From a virus, in IMG/VR virus record IMGVR_UViG_3300042516_002692, positions 1 to 64,000 of that record: DNA of 64,000 nt. The stretch is one strand, 5' to 3'. Below are positions 24,584 through 35,700 of the stretch, piece after piece; position 1 is the stretch's first letter; each line of letters opens with the position of its first letter. Both the position numbers and the translations under genes were made by a program. Below the pieces are notes generated by a model, which ran no database searches, had not been told where the DNA came from, and saw only the letters and a list, made by a program, of their open reading frames with translations.

Positions 24584-27500
24584 TATTTATTCCTTAATGT
24601 GTTAGATATTTTTCTTAATTGCTTTAGTAGTTCTTTACTACTTTTACCAACTCTTGGGGACAAAGTCCTAAAATTATATGTAGTACTAACTTCACTGTTA
24701 TTAAAGCTTATACTTATATCTGTTATTCTCGGACCATTTAACAAAGTTTGACCAACACGCTGTATTATAGGCAAACCTTTTAAGGTTAAATTACCTTCTT
24801 CTTGAGCGAACAAAGAAAAATCATCAATACTATTTGCAATAGCTTGTCCAGCTAGATTCATTCCAGCAAAACCAGATAATGATGTGCCCTTAACTGATTC
24901 TATATTTCTACTTACACTCCCATCAGAATCTACTATTTGCCAATTTGTATTTATTGTTCCATATACAGGTATCATAAAGTTTTCAGGAACTAATTCTTCA
25001 TCTTGTTCATACTCAAATTTTCCACAATATATAGTTTCAGAAAAATTTGTTATCCAAGGCCCATATACGTACCTATTAGATTTTTGTGGTATACCAATAG
25101 ATCTTGGAGATACTGCTGGTCTAGAAACACAATTACTACCAAAGTTGTCTCCAAATTCCTTAAATCTAGATTCTGGTATTAGCGATAATGATTTTTCCTT
25201 AATCAGATCAGAAATGTCGTCAACATATTGTCCAGATAGTGGATTAACTCCAGAATGCTGAAAACTAGACGGATAATATACTGGTTCAGTCGTAAATTTT
25301 ATAAAAGGTAATCCAGAGCCAGTGTCATTAGCTGGGTTATTTTTAATTCCATACAAAATATCTTTTAGGGCAGTCCCTGAATAATGAAAAGAAAAATGCG
25401 CAGTATAATTAATATCTGCTGGTTCTACAAGATTTAAATATACTACTTTATTATTTTGATCAAAACTTTGCAGTACTTGAGTATAATATCCAGAAGAATG
25501 CACATTATGGCTGAATATTCCAGATGGCGGTGTATATACGGTCGTATAACTATACTGAGATTGATTAGCCTTTTCTATAGAAATAGCTGATTGTGTATTA
25601 TTCGCTGAAGCAAAATCTTTTGCTCCTGCATTACTCATAACATTATTAGGTAATAAACTTTCATCTTGCCTGCTGACAGTTTTTCCTGAAAAATTATATG
25701 TATACATATAATAGCTTCCAAGATTTCCTTCAACAGCAGATCCTAACCCATTACTTTCGGCTTCAAAAAACGGACAATGCCCCCTGTTGTAATAGCTGAA
25801 ATATTGAGATGGAATAAATAGATATTTTTCAGATATCTCAGGCGAGGTATACGCCATTCCTACTTTTGCGCATGCTCCAGATGCAGATGGATCAAGATCA
25901 AAAACTGTATTATCGCCATGTTCAGAAAAGTCAAATTTATACTTTACACCAGACGCGAATCCGGATATGTCTCCAGTTAATAATCCATAAACAAGATCAT
26001 CGCTTCCACCAGCAGTAAAAGAATGCTCAAAACTAGCAAATGGTTTCAGTTTACCATCTTCTATAAACTTTGAGTCTTTTGGAGCCTCTATTTCGTCAAA
26101 AGCATATGGTTCTACATATGCAGAAGAGCTTACGTCCCAAGACCTGACAAAGTTACCAACTAAGCTCTGATTGTCTTGGGTCAATTTTGTCTTAAAGACA
26201 GGAATTGGAGCTACCCAACTTTTTCCATAGTGCGTGTCCCCAATGTCTTTCACTTTTTCCCAGATCTTTTTTATCGTATCGTCATCTTCTGGAAATGAAA
26301 AATCCACCTGAGAAGTATTAGCACTTCTCAAGCCTCTAAACGCCATATATTTAGCAACAGTCGCGACGGCGGATTTAAAAGTCTCATTGTTAATTTGATT
26401 AAGTCCACCACCACTCAATACCATCCACTTATGAGGCTTTATGGAAGACATGAACTCTTCCCAAGATTCATAGGAGCACATAGCAGCTCTTATCTCTAAC
26501 ATACTGGCAAAATAAATACCATCATAGCAGACACCTGTAATAGTTTTGCTGGAAAAAATATGCTGCATATCTATAGCCACCCAATCCCATATGTCATTGG
26601 GGGGGAGTGTCTGAGTTATTATTGGGATTGATTTTTGTGAGCTTGAGGTTATACCGCACGCATCACCAGACGATGTAACTAGAGTTATTTCTCCCCAATA
26701 TTGATATATGAAATCTCTTGGTACAACATTCATTCTAGTCTGAAATCCACCAACAACCATTTTGCCCACAGTTGGATTGGTTGACTTTAGTGATAGGCTT
26801 AAATTTATTGGCCTATTTGTTATATTATTAAGTATTTGATATGGGGTTGGAGTTACTGGAAAACTCCCTCCATATGGAGAAGATCCTTCTGCTCCTCTTC
26901 TACTATAATCTAGATCTAATGGATTTATAAATCTCCCATCATTTTGCGGAGCTATACCGGGATTTATGCTGCCAAGAGTTCCATAGTCTCCAGTGTCTGG
27001 TTTTTCAAGATTCAATAAGTCATAAGTGAATTGACTAAATGGCTTATTGCATGTTACATATTGACTTCTTGGAATAAGCAGAATGGAAATTATACCACCG
27101 AAAACTGAATTTGGATACGTCTGACTCATAGATGCTGCAAATGCACCATCCTTATAGCTATAATCATTTAGTTCTACTATGAAATCAGCACTTATGGTAT
27201 CGCATATTATGGAAATAAATTCAGCAATTGAAATAGATGGACCGGGAATTACAAAATCTTCAGGAAGATAATTCAATGCCTGAGAAGTAAATCCTATGAT
27301 ATCAAATCCATAGTAAAATGGATATGGGGGAACGTATCCATTGGCCGTACCACATATATTGTATGTGTTGGCTCCATACATTAAATTACCACCTATATAT
27401 CTTCTTGGCGAGGAAGATTCGGTCCTATTAACTATCTCATCAATAGCATAAGCTATTTTGTCTACCCTCATTCCAGAAGTTACACTTGAAGCTCCAAATC

Positions 27501-28143
27501 CAGCAAAAGGCACTATCGCAAGAGAATTACCATTTGAATCTACCCACTCGTTTTCATATGCAGCAAAAACATTTATTAGATTATATAACCTATTCCACAT
27601 TCCAGTAAAAGACAGATTAGCGTTATTGGTTGCGAATGAGAATTGAGCAGTTTCAAAATAGCTTACTGTTGGAGTCATACTAACTCCATCTGGAATATAT
27701 CCCGGTTGTTTATCTGAGTCTTCAATCTGATAATATCCGTCATCAGAGAAGTATCTAGGAAGCCCTTCTAGAGCAGACCCATATCCTGTGTACCCATCAA
27801 TAATTAGCGTAACTGCTTCCAATATCTTAAGCGGGCTTAGTAGCTCCACTCTGTAAAATTTGCCCTCTGGACTTGAATCTCTAGTGACAGACTCAAGAAT
27901 TCCATTGAATCCAAATATAGTCGCAGAATTATAATCTACGATCTTAAAAAAATATGGAGATCCAATTACTCCGGGAGAGAATACATCGCCATCTGTATCG
28001 TCAACTATTAGATCTATAGAGCATGATCCGGGTTGAGACGAGAAATCTGCCGAACAATTGAAGCTAGCTACAGTACATCCCATAAATTTTTGAACTGGGA
28101 TACTAGATTCAATTCCAGAACCAAATGGTAAAATATTTTCCAT
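24583..28143 (-). CDS. Large tail hub/tip protein, putative
   Basis: A 1,186-residue protein. The first 130 residues (GCTVASFNCSADFSSQPGSC, then SIDLIVDDTDGDVF, GSPYFFKIVDY, FGFNGILESVTRD and YRVELLSPLKILEAVTLI) show the layered beta pattern seen in tail-hub and tail-associated proteins just downstream of the tape measure. The remainder is Ser/Tyr/Gly-rich and unassigned. It would sit at the distal end of the tube and connect it to the receptor-binding proteins. No peptidase motif is visible. The local base composition is more AT-rich than in the head genes. Confidence 0.65.
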   Translation of the reverse strand: MENILPFGSGIESSIPVQKFMGCTVASFNCSADFSSQPGSCSIDLIVDDTDGDVFSPGVIGSPYFFKIVDYNSATIFGFNGILESVTRDSSPEGKFYRVELLSPLKILEAVTLIIDGYTGYGSALEGLPRYFSDDGYYQIEDSDKQPGYIPDGVSMTPTVSYFETAQFSFATNNANLSFTGMWNRLYNLINVFAAYENEWVDSNGNSLAIVPFAGFGASSVTSGMRVDKIAYAIDEIVNRTESSSPRRYIGGNLMYGANTYNICGTANGYVPPYPFYYGFDIIGFTSQALNYLPEDFVIPGPSISIAEFISIICDTISADFIVELNDYSYKDGAFAASMSQTYPNSVFGGIISILLIPRSQYVTCNKPFSQFTYDLLNLEKPDTGDYGTLGSINPGIAPQNDGRFINPLDLDYSRRGAEGSSPYGGSFPVTPTPYQILNNITNRPINLSLSLKSTNPTVGKMVVGGFQTRMNVVPRDFIYQYWGEITLVTSSGDACGITSSSQKSIPIITQTLPPNDIWDWVAIDMQHIFSSKTITGVCYDGIYFASMLEIRAAMCSYESWEEFMSSIKPHKWMVLSGGGLNQINNETFKSAVATVAKYMAFRGLRSANTSQVDFSFPEDDDTIKKIWEKVKDIGDTHYGKSWVAPIPVFKTKLTQDNQSLVGNFVRSWDVSSSAYVEPYAFDEIEAPKDSKFIEDGKLKPFASFEHSFTAGGSDDLVYGLLTGDISGFASGVKYKFDFSEHGDNTVFDLDPSASGACAKVGMAYTSPEISEKYLFIPSQYFSYYNRGHCPFFEAESNGLGSAVEGNLGSYYMYTYNFSGKTVSRQDESLLPNNVMSNAGAKDFASANNTQSAISIEKANQSQYSYTTVYTPPSGIFSHNVHSSGYYTQVLQSFDQNNKVVYLNLVEPADINYTAHFSFHYSGTALKDILYGIKNNPANDTGSGLPFIKFTTEPVYYPSSFQHSGVNPLSGQYVDDISDLIKEKSLSLIPESRFKEFGDNFGSNCVSRPAVSPRSIGIPQKSNRYVYGPWITNFSETIYCGKFEYEQDEELVPENFMIPVYGTINTNWQIVDSDGSVSRNIESVKGTSLSGFAGMNLAGQAIANSIDDFSLFAQEEGNLTLKGLPIIQRVGQTLLNGPRITDISISFNNSEVSTTYNFRTLSPRVGKSSKELLKQLRKISNTLRNK

Positions 28144-28152
28144 ACGTCTTTC

Positions 28153-29766
28153 CTATGATCTTTCGTAAGTCCATTCAATATTATATGAATAGTTTCCTGT
28201 TTTAGGATTCCAAGATTCTTGTGGAGCAGAATAAAAACATTTAGAAGCAACTACCCCTACCTCATTAGCCGGATTGATTGCATCAAATATGCCTTGAAAA
28301 TAAGATGTTTGTGTTATACTAGGCTTTTGAGAAAACCAAGACCTAACTCCAGCAACATCAGCAGTAGTCCATCTACCATAAGCATCAACATCACTAGAAG
28401 ACCAATTTTGCCAATCTCTTTCCATAAGAACGCTAATAGATAACGATCTTCTATATTCGCTTCTTGATCCAAGATATTGTAAGATGGGCTGATTTCTGCC
28501 TATTACTGGTGTTGCCGAAAATAATTGGCCCGGATAAGTATCATTTACAGATATGTCTTCACTAATACTCCCCGGCACTAAATTTGGCGGTCTATCGTCA
28601 TAATTATAGGAGTAAGTTACTTGACCAGTGTATGGGTTTCTGCCCTCTGTAAAGCTCTTGACTTTTGGATGAAGCCAATTTAGCCCAGAATTTAATCTGG
28701 CTCTATTATAGAAACTAGCCTTGACGCTATTATAATAGTTAATGGCATTAGTATATTTAGATACCCCAGTACCAGATACGGTATACGGATTATTAGTTTC
28801 TATTCCTGCAATTGTGCCTTGTAAATTTACTGTAGTAATTGATGATTCGCTTTTTTCAATTGATAAAGATGTCTCTTCTATGGCATACTGTCCAGATGGC
28901 ATTAAGCCAGATGGTAAATATATGAAAGACTCTTCTATGGAATAGCTTCCTCCTAATTTATCTACATTCTCTACTATCTTTCTTCCAGTTAGAGAGTACC
29001 CAGAAGTCACTCCAAGAATACTATCTGGTAAAGATGAAGCCGAAGTATCAAGAACAGATATTACATATCCACTCGCTTGCTGCCATGGTTGTAATAAAAC
29101 TACTCCACTCTGATTATATACCTTTTTGCCTTTGGCCTCAAGATTCCTAGTTACATTATAGACTTTAGATATTTGAGTAAAATTGCCAGTATTTACTACT
29201 ACCTGATCAGATTCCTGTATTGACCACCTATCTGAAGCTGACTGAACATAATAAGAAAAATTATCTTCAGAACTACCATTGGGGAATAGGCCGCTATTAG
29301 CGGGTTCAATAAAATTATTGAAGCCTACACTAAAACTATAGCTAGTTGGATTAGACCAATTCTTGTCATTATTTACTGTGAAATTTTTTAGGTCCCCATA
29401 AAACTTTAGGCCTTTGTCATTAGAAAATCCTACAATTTCTACTTTTATGCCTGTCGCTGGGGTAAGAGCTTCTCTAAGTCTTTCTATCTTTGTGATTGTA
29501 GATATTAACAGGTCTGACTCTGAAACTCCATGAGTTGGGTCATCGCTTGGGTCTTGAGTAGATGTCCAAGGATCTGACGAAAAACTAGAGCTAAAGTTTG
29601 TTCCAGTAACAGCGACTGGATTGCCTTTATTCTGCAAAATTGTGCCGTCAAAATTGACACTGTATGAAGACCCCAAGAGCATACCGTCATCTGAAAGTTC
29701 TATATTCTTCTCAAATGTAACGAGTGGGGCAGGTAGAATTTTTTTATTGTTTACTATGACTGGCAT
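28153..29766 (-). CDS. Tail protein, distal-tail-like
   Basis: A 537-residue protein directly after the tape measure in reading order, with ATG 29766 sharing a base with the tape-measure stop. The N-terminus MPVIVNNKKILPAPLVTFEK followed by LGSSYSVNFDGTILQNKG resembles the opening of many siphophage distal-tail or hub proteins. Long beta-rich segments and repeated IEES(F/L)xxxPSGLMPSGQYAIEE-type stretches (about 265-300) follow. The position fits a Dit-like ring component; the family match is only by pattern. Confidence 0.65.
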   Translation of the reverse strand: MPVIVNNKKILPAPLVTFEKNIELSDDGMLLGSSYSVNFDGTILQNKGNPVAVTGTNFSSSFSSDPWTSTQDPSDDPTHGVSESDLLISTITKIERLREALTPATGIKVEIVGFSNDKGLKFYGDLKNFTVNNDKNWSNPTSYSFSVGFNNFIEPANSGLFPNGSSEDNFSYYVQSASDRWSIQESDQVVVNTGNFTQISKVYNVTRNLEAKGKKVYNQSGVVLLQPWQQASGYVISVLDTSASSLPDSILGVTSGYSLTGRKIVENVDKLGGSYSIEESFIYLPSGLMPSGQYAIEETSLSIEKSESSITTVNLQGTIAGIETNNPYTVSGTGVSKYTNAINYYNSVKASFYNRARLNSGLNWLHPKVKSFTEGRNPYTGQVTYSYNYDDRPPNLVPGSISEDISVNDTYPGQLFSATPVIGRNQPILQYLGSRSEYRRSLSISVLMERDWQNWSSSDVDAYGRWTTADVAGVRSWFSQKPSITQTSYFQGIFDAINPANEVGVVASKCFYSAPQESWNPKTGNYSYNIEWTYERS

Positions 29767-32700
29767 TATACTCTTCCTGTTTTCTGCGCTAATAGTTGAT
29801 CAGCTATCAATGTCTTCATTTCTTGCCTCATCTGCTTTGACAATGCCTCTAGTCCTTCAGGAGAGCTAATATCTACTACCACATTAGTGGTATCTAATTT
29901 CATACTTATAGAGCCACTCTGTAGAGAGGTTACAATATTTTTCAGCTCATTATTAAATCCAGTTAATCCAGTATTCATGTCTTTTATAGAATTCCCAAAT
30001 ATATCAGCAGACGCTTTTAATAACTGGAGACTGGCGTCTTGCCCCTGTAAAAGGGCCTTCTCATTTTTATCTATTTGAGAAGTTTGAGATGTGGCTTCTC
30101 CTTGGAGCTGCTTTTGTCTTTCTGTCATTCTTCCAGTAGCTATAGATCTTGAGTCTTGTGTAATCGCTCCGGGACCAGCTATACTCTCAAAACGATTAGC
30201 TCCCATCATAGAAGCACTCTGATTAAATCTTTGGCTTTCTTCTGTTTGGATTACGCTAGTGTACATCTGTCTATTTAGAGTACCCCGGTCTATTTCTTTA
30301 CCGAGTTGGGCATTTGCAGCTTCGTCTCCTTGGGTCTTTCTAATTTCTTCAACCCTGCTGATTGCCTTAACCTGTTTTTCTGCCTCCTTCTTCGCTTGCT
30401 TTCCAAGTCCTCCGCTGAGAGCAAGATTCAAATCCTCAAATGTTTGACCGCGATTCTTTTCAATCTCCATCTCTTCTTTTATTGCCTCTATAAGAGCTTG
30501 CCTATTTTTAGTTTCTAGCCCTATAGCATCTGCCTGTTCCTTAGCTTTTATTTGTAGGGCAGCAAACGTGTTAGCAAGCTCTGGACTGACTATATTTCCT
30601 TGAGCTTGCGTTTGTGCTATTTTAATTCCTGTAGAAGCAAGCCTGCTTGATGTTCCTACAAAATTTAATCTAGAAGCATTCGCCCTAGCGTCATTAGTGC
30701 TTATAGCCGATTTTCTATCTCTAATTTCAGATATAGTAGATCCACCAACCTTGAATGATTGTAAATCTTTCTGTCTATTCTGAGCAGCTTGAGCATTATT
30801 AAATACTGCCTCATTGTATGCTGTCTGAGCTTGAGAAGCTCGCGATACACTATCTATGTATGAATTAATTGCAGTTTCTGTGTTCTTAGCGGCTTCTATT
30901 AGACTGTTTTTAAGCTTATCTGAACCTTCAATGGTAGATTCATAGGCCTTATCAAGAGCTTCACCTTCTAGTCCAGTAGCATCTCCACCAGTCGCATTAA
31001 TTATTTCTTTCTTTTTAGCTGTTATAGCGTCTTGAGCTGCCTGTCTTTTCTCGGGAGTTGCAGTAGCAAAAGCGGTTTCTAGCTTAGTCATCTCTGACTT
31101 GCCTTTTGTGACCGCAGAAACATTTTCTTTATAGCCCTTTATTCCTAGTGCCTCAGCAGCCCTAGATTGCTTATCTATGTCTTCACTAGAAGCGGCTGAA
31201 GAAAGAGAAGAGCCCCTAAAGCTATCAGAAGCTAAACCAGAGACTACGTTTCCAAGTTCAGATGCGGCAATTGCTTTTTTATTAGCTTCAGCAATCCCGG
31301 TAGTAGTAATAAGTTGTTTTTGCATCTGTGCATTTAGTACAGCCCTTATAGCGGCTTCGGTTTTTGCAGCAATTGCTAACTCATCAAATTTTTCTTGTAA
31401 ATTAGTAGCTTCTCCAGAAGCTAAAACAAGTGCTTTATTTTCTCCTAAGCTATCTAAAAATTCTGTCCAACCCTTACCAGCATCAGCAGATTCACCCATC
31501 TTGAAATCAATAGCGGGCATAATAAGTTCTAAACTTTTTTTAGCCTCAGCTTGGCTTTCCTGTTTCCTTTTTGTACTATCTTCATCTCTCGCTTTAGTCT
31601 CTTCTTCTGAAGCAACAAAGCTACCTAAAAATTTTACAAGACTTCCAGCAAGCGGCCCACCGGCACCACTGGCCGCTCTAGAAGACGATTTTATATATGA
31701 TAGATTTGAAGCATCTTTTACATTCGCTTTATCGTTTTCTGCAATTACTGCTTTTGCTTCATTTGCAACCTTGATAGCGGCAGCTACATTTGCTTTAGTC
31801 TCAGAACTATTTAAAACCTTATCTGCCGATTCTTTGTCTTTTACTTTTGAGGAAAGCTTTGTAAGTCGCTCTTGTCCCTTTTCTCTTGTTTTCTCGGCGT
31901 TCTTTTTTGCAGCTTCAAATTGAGCCTTAGCAGCTATAGATGTCGTTGATTCTAGTAGTCCAAGCTCAGCTCCTAAATTTCTAAGGCCCCCAATAGCATA
32001 TTCTACACCCGGTATAAACCCAGCAAGTTTTACAGCTACGCCAACAGCAGCACCCACTAACGGGCCTCCAAATGCTGTCGCCACTACTGCGGCCCCAGTA
32101 GCCAGAGCCGTAAGATCATTTTGAGCCTGAACAGATACTGCCGTCTCTCCAGCTTTTGCTATATTGCCTTCTTCAATAGCTTTAGCAGCCTCTTGCTCTC
32201 TGCCAAGTAGATAATCTAAGCCTTTCCCGAATGCTAGAACAGATGCTCCTGCGATTACAAATGGAGCTGCTGCAGTAGCGGCAGATGCAACCTTAGTACC
32301 AATAGCAGCAGAAGCAGTTTTAGATCCAACTCCAACACCTACTGTTTGAAGTTGTGATCCTAATCCAGTGACGGCCTTTCCAACTACCCCTTGGCCAAGT
32401 TTGCCACCAATCCCCTGTACATATTTACCAGCTCCAAACACGCTTTTCCCAACTTGTCTCGCCCCACCAGTTACTTGTTCAGCTAATTTAGCACCTTTTC
32501 CGGTAAATAGGTCTTTTCCAATATCAAAAATCTTTTTTGGGTCAAGATCTATGCCGAATTGAGACAAAGTAAGCTGAGCAGCAGAAAGAACAGACACAAA
32601 ATCTAATATTCCTCCAATTGCTCTACCAGTTGCTGTTTCTTGATCTACATATTGAGAAGCGACTCCAGATACAACCAAAGCCAATGTAGAGAATGTTCCA

Positions 32701-35700
32701 GTTAAATTCTTACCCCTTTCTTCTATTTCTTTTTCAACTGTACTATTATCTTTCGGGCCATTTGGGCCATTCGGACCGTTAGGGCCATTCGGACCGGACT
32801 GAGCCATTTTAGCAAACGCAGCCATAGCTGGATTAGGGGGCACGACTGGCTTATTAACAGCAGGTGCTAATGGAACAGATTCCCTAAAAGTAGAAGCTGT
32901 TCCGGACTTTAGTCCCTTAGTTAGATTATTTTTCTCTTCAATGATTACAGAACGTAATGCATCTCTTTCTTTATTAAGTTTATCAATTGTCTCAATTGAT
33001 TTTGCTTCTGCCTCATTAAGCTTACCTAATTCCTTGGAAGATTCTCCCGGCCTAGTTGAAACTTGTGCCTTTTGTTCCTGTATAGCCTTTAGCTTAGTCT
33101 GTTCCTCTGAAACAGATTTACCAAGCCGTCCTATCTCAGGTCCAAATTCTTTAGCCAAAGGTCTGCTGCTGACAGATGAAGTTTTATTAACAGGGGAATT
33201 TAATGCTGTAATAGCTAAATTTTCATCTTGTCTTACTTCTTGCGATTTATATGGCCTTAGATCTATATCTGAAGCCTCAAGACCAGCATAAGTGCTTCCA
33301 GCTTTTTCTAGGTGGCTTCTTAACTCGGCCATACCGATGGCGGCATCTGTAGTGCTAAATAAAATTTTTCTTACTTCTGGAGTGGCCTTCGCAGCAAATT
33401 CAGCAAATAGTTCTTCATTTTTGGCTAAGTATTTTTCAATATTTTCAGCAGAATGTCCAGCAGCTTCCATAGCGGCCTGCATTATTGGCTTTACCTTTTC
33501 CACCACATCAAATTGAAATGTTCCTTCTTGCTGACTAGCTAATTTGGGTCCTGCATAGCCCTCCTTGTTGGCCCTAGCTGCTCCAAGTGCTGCATCACCT
33601 AGGTGCGTAGCCTCATGCACAACAGTCTCTTCAGTAGCACTTGTTTTTGCTCCCTGAATCTGTAAGCCTATAGAAGATGCACTATCTCCAACTGTAGCTC
33701 TACCCCGAGTGCCTTCTCCAAAAGCTTTTGAGCTTCCAAGTTGGGGCGATGCACCAGCTTGAACATTCTCAATGCCTTTGAATGTGCTCAATATACTGTT
33801 TTGGAGAGTTTCGGGCATCAACTCTAGCACACCTGTAAAGACCCTACTAGCATGCTCAAGGTCTTTTATCACATTTCCTTGCGCTCTAACAACATCTTTT
33901 TCAGCAACGCCACCTTCAAAAAATCTCTGTATACCAGAAACAGTTCCTCCCTTAGCATATTTATTGACCTTATGGAGATTTCCATAACCAAATGCTTGTG
34001 CGGACTTCTTGTTAACGACAAACTCGCCGGGAGTAAGCAGTGCTGGCACTGTATCTGTACCAGAAATTCCACCACCAGTAGCCCTTCTTATACCCACTTT
34101 CTTTTTCCGCTTCATCGTCCATAAATCTGGATCGGTTACATACGTAGTAACAGATTTTGGACTAAGATCCTTCTGCCTAATCTCCATTCCTCGTATTCTT
34201 CTGTTCGCGTTATTAGAAGCAGATAATAATAGGGCCTTCGCAGCAATACCTGCATGTGTTGCCCCCTTTATATTATCATCATCACTATACGTGGTTCCCT
34301 CCTTCATGAATTTAGCTTCAGAAGCACCTCCGGGAGAATATGGAAAATCTACATATGCATATGGATTAGTAGATGGCCGACCAGTTTTAAATCTTCTACT
34401 CTTAGATAGAACCTGCTCAAATCTTTTTCCATACGGGCCACTCAATTTATGGAATAGCTCAATATCTTTCTGATTTGGTATTACGTTTTTAAAATTAGCC
34501 GTATAATTCATTTTTCTTTTAGCTAGAGCACTAATATTACCTGAAGAATCTTTAAAGCCTTTAAGGGTTTTAATGCTCTTATAAGAATCGCTTAATTTCT
34601 CTACTGTGCCCCCAAAGCCATATTTATTGATCCCATGCAAAGCGTCAGCCCCCATCGCCTGAGCCGCACTCTTCCTGATAACGAATTCGCCGGGCTCCAA
34701 CATAGCCGGTACAGTGTCCCCACTCCCGCTACCGGGAACAAACCCACCTCTTGCTCTCTTGATAGGAGTCCTCATACTACCAAAACTAGAACCCGGCAAC
34801 ACCTGAAAAGCTGATCTTGCTAACTTAATTGCCCCCAAAGTAGCTATAAGTGGAATAAGCTCCTTGATAGAATCAGCGAACCCGATGAATGCATTAGTCA
34901 AAGACAAAACCACAGAGACCATAGCTTTAAAGGAGGCAGTATCCATGATATCCCCAATCAGCTTTGAAAAGTTCTGCTGAGTTTGAGTTATCTTAAAAGC
35001 TAATGTCTCTTGAGCCTTGGCCAAGTCGGCAGCAGTCTCAGAGGCAGCATTCTGAGCATCTGCATAAATCCTCTGCATCTTGGCACCTTGAGTCAAAAGA
35101 GGAATGACTCTCGACTGCTGCAAAACACCACCAAGCTGTTCAACTATTTCAGCGAACTGGATAGATCCGGGCTGAATATTGGCTCTTTGTATCCCCTTCT
35201 GAATTTCAAGAATGGCTTCATAGTTACCAATGAAGTTCCCTTTAAGGTCTGTAAGCTCTATGCCAAATTGGCGTAGGTAGTCAATCGTTTTAGGCCGCTG
35301 CAGACGAGAGAAGATTGTTCTAAGACCCGTCGCGATAGTCTCAGAGCTTTCTCTGGTAGTATCTCTGACTGTTGTGTAAATAGTCACAAGTTCTTCTAAA
35401 GACCCACCAGTTGCCGCAAAAACACCGCCCGCCCGCTTGGCCGCATCGACCAAGTCATCAGATTCAACAGCGTACTTCTTAGCAACCACATTCAGTAAAG
35501 AAAGAACTCTCGCAGACTGCCCAACAGTCTCAGTGAACTGCTTGTTGATAGCAATCAAACCTTCTGTAGTGTTTGCTATGCTCTCAAATGAGGCTAACAA
35601 TGTTGTTTTGGCTAATTCATCAGCAGCAGCTTTAGCTTCTCTTAGAGAATAACCGGCTTGGGCCAGAACTCTTATAGTCTCTGCGATTTTTGGGGCGGAT

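Noticed and set aside
31177-31923. 248-codon plus-strand open frame
   Set aside because: It lies fully inside the tape measure on the opposite strand; its Ala/Ser/Phe-rich translation is the antisense of an Ala/Lys/Glu-rich coiled coil and has no ribosome site.
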